Positions 6,066 to 7,334 of a stretch of 7,334 bases of DNA are shown here, piece after piece. A program made the position numbers and the translations under genes. The DNA lies in NCBI GenBank assembly GCA_947447845.1, contig CANFNO010000130.1, forward strand, positions 1-7,334, read 5' to 3'. Under the pieces are notes generated by a model, which saw nothing but the letters and a program-made list of their open reading frames with translations, was not told where the DNA came from and did not search any database. Within the stretch, counting starts at the first letter, position 1; the number at the start of each line of letters is the position of its first letter. The stretch comes from Burkholderiales bacterium (GTDB taxonomy: Bacteria > Pseudomonadota > Gammaproteobacteria > Burkholderiales > Burkholderiaceae).

Positions 6066-7334
6066 TTAGCTGAGCTGCGCCCAGGCCTTGTCTAGCCGCT
6101 TCACGCTTACCGGCTGCGGCGTGCGCAGTTCCTGTGCGAAGAAGCTGACGCGCAGTTCTTCCAGTAACCAGCGGAATTCCAGCATGCGCTCATCGACCGC
6201 GCCCTTGCGCTCGGCTACCAGTCGCCAATAGCGCTGCTCCATCGGGCGCAATTCGGCCAGGCGAGCTGCATCGCGGGCCGGGTCGGCGCGGTACTTGTCC
6301 AGGCGCAAGGTGATCGCTTTCAGATAGCGCGCCAAATGCTGCAGCCTGTCCCAAGGCGCGGCATGCAGAAAGCGTTTGGGCATCAGACGTTGCAGTTGCT
6401 GTGCAGCGTCCAAAGCCGCTTCGCCAGTGTTCTTGCTGTCCTTGATCTTGCGCGCAGCAGTGGCGTATTCCAGCAGGATGACACCTGCCATGCGGGCAAC
6501 TTCGCTTGATATCAAGGTCAAGCGGCCTCGCCCCTCCTCCACCCGTTTCTTGAAGGCGAATTCGTCGGTGGGCAGTGGCTCGATCAAGAAGGCACGTTCC
6601 AGCGCCAGGGCCACGATCTGCTCTCGCAGTTCCTCGATGGTGCCGCCGGAGGTGGCACTGTCCTTGCCCTCGGTCTTTCCGACCTGCATAAAGGTAACGG
6701 CCATCTTTTGCAGGTCGGGGATGTTCTTTTCCAGGTATTTCAGCGCGTCCTTGATCTGCAGCGCAAACAGGCGGCGCAGTCCAGCGCGGTGTTTGGCGTG
6801 TGCCGTTTCGGGTTCGTCAAAGACCTCGATGGTGACGGCATCGCCCGCATCGATCAGGGCCGGGAAGCCGATCAGGGTCTGGCCGCCTTTGCGGATTTCC
6901 AGCAACTCAGGCAACTCGCCAAAAGTCCAGGCGGTATGGCGCTTTTCGGTCGCCAGCGGCACTGCACCGAGGGTCTTGTTGGTGTTGCCTGCATGCGCGC
7001 CAGCAGACGGCAAACCGCGCTGTGCGCCAGCGCTGCCAGAGCCTGCGCCATCTGCTTGGGCAGAATTTGCGCCGGGGTGTGTCCCTCTATTGGTCGGTTT
7101 TCCAGCCGTGCCCGCGCCCTGCCCTAATGCGTTGGCCACCTCAGCACCTACCGAAGCGGCAGCGTTCTGACCCAATTTCAAATTAGCCAGCGCCTGAAAT
7201 GCCCCACGCGCCTGCTTTCCCCATTCGGCTTTCAAAGCGCCCAGGTTACGCCCATGACCCAGCACGCGGCCATGTTCGTCCACCACGCGGAAGTTCATGA
7301 AGAAATGCGGGGTGAGCATGTCCACCTTGATGTC
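6066..7334 (-). CDS. hrpA: ATP-dependent RNA helicase HrpA, C-terminal part (5' end outside window)
   Basis: The reverse-strand frame is open from the window edge to a TAA at 6068-6066, giving 422 residues. It matches the C-terminal DUF3418 region of HrpA-type DEAH RNA helicases (about 1,300 aa in E. coli). The ATPase/helicase motifs lie upstream, outside the window. Recognisable segments are the start (LTPHFFMNFRVVDEHGRVL), then FGELPELLEIRKGG, FPALIDAG, a block with HRAGLRRLFALQIKDALKYLEKN, and the C-terminal RYWRLVAERKG and LEFRWLLEELRVSFFAQELRTP. A GTG at 7325 could be read as a start but is internal, because conserved sequence continues to the edge. HrpA acts in RNA remodelling; in E. 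coli it helps mRNA processing and rescues stalled or collided ribosomes. An Ala/Gly-rich insert of about 80 residues lies between the first two conserved segments. It converges on the aminotransferase gene with no bases between the stops. Confidence 0.9.
   Translation of the reverse strand, partial: DIKVDMLTPHFFMNFRVVDEHGRVLGHGRNLGALKAEWGKQARGAFQALANLKLGQNAAASVGAEVANALGQGAGTAGKPTNRGTHPGANSAQADGAGSGSAGAQRGLPSAGAHAGNTNKTLGAVPLATEKRHTAWTFGELPELLEIRKGGQTLIGFPALIDAGDAVTIEVFDEPETAHAKHRAGLRRLFALQIKDALKYLEKNIPDLQKMAVTFMQVGKTEGKDSATSGGTIEELREQIVALALERAFLIEPLPTDEFAFKKRVEEGRGRLTLISSEVARMAGVILLEYATAARKIKDSKNTGEAALDAAQQLQRLMPKRFLHAAPWDRLQHLARYLKAITLRLDKYRADPARDAARLAELRPMEQRYWRLVAERKGAVDERMLEFRWLLEELRVSFFAQELRTPQPVSVKRLDKAWAQLS
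6942..7181 (-). other. Ala/Gly-rich low-complexity insert within HrpA
   Basis: About 80 residues (visible residues roughly 52-131) rich in Ala, Gly, Ser, Asn and Gln interrupt the conserved C-terminal region between the KAEWGKQARGAFQALA helix and the WTFGELPEL segment. In E. coli HrpA, as I recall it, this junction is short. The reading frame stays open and conserved sequence resumes afterwards, so it looks like a tolerated disordered linker rather than a frameshift or a broken gene. Boundaries are approximate. Confidence 0.6.

Noticed and set aside
6376..7170. 264-codon plus-strand open frame
   Set aside because: It lies wholly antisense to the well-supported HrpA frame. Its Ser/Ala/Pro-rich product has no recognisable domain and is what a GC-rich gene gives on the opposite strand.
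7323..7325. GTG as the start of a 419-residue protein
   Set aside because: The frame stays open to the window edge and the sequence here is an internal part of the HrpA C-terminal region, so this is a valine codon in a truncated gene.
1..7334. Search for a hidden mobile, defence or other novel system
   Set aside because: All six genes belong to well-known conserved families in tight operons. No integrase, transposase, long terminal repeats, CRISPR repeats or clear compositional island were visible.

Overview
The window looks like ordinary chromosomal DNA from a betaproteobacterium of the Burkholderiales, probably Comamonadaceae (Rhodoferax/Polaromonas-like). This is judged from moderately high GC, from the wording of the LptF, LptG and CysB proteins as I remember the families, and from the gene order. 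No mobile element, CRISPR array, tRNA or rRNA was seen. Six protein-coding genes fill almost all of it. The only gap longer than 25 bp is the 95 bp in front of the cysB-type gene, so there is no gene-free stretch over 300 bases.

Left part (1-3820): pepA (leucyl aminopeptidase, minus strand, 3' end cut off by the window edge) is divergent from a tightly packed plus-strand operon, lptF-lptG-cbiX. The pepA and lptF start codons lie only 15-24 bp apart. A strong pepA ribosome binding site fills that gap on the minus strand and leaves lptF with none. lptF and lptG encode the two permeases of the LptB2FG lipopolysaccharide exporter. lptG starts at a TTG overlapping the lptF stop. A small single-domain sirohydrochlorin chelatase (CbiX/SirB type) starts at an ATGA overlap with lptG.

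Middle (3821-3915): a compact regulatory gap with two nested perfect inverted repeats. The inner one is followed by a T run, so it may end the lptFG-cbiX transcript, and it also overlaps a possible cysB promoter.

Right part (3916-7334): a CysB-type LysR regulator that keeps all the sulfate-contact residues I recall for CysB is followed after 5 bp by a YbdL-type methionine aminotransferase. cbiX (siroheme for sulfite reductase), cysB (sulfur assimilation control) and the aminotransferase (methionine/keto-methylthiobutyrate) form a plausible sulfur-metabolism neighbourhood attached to an essential envelope operon. Converging on it from the minus strand is the C-terminal part of an HrpA-type RNA helicase (5' end outside the window). 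Its stop codon directly abuts the aminotransferase stop, and it carries an unusual Ala/Gly-rich insert.

I found no convincing undescribed system. The most interesting items are the nested inverted repeat before cysB, the back-to-back pepA/lptF start region and the HrpA insert.
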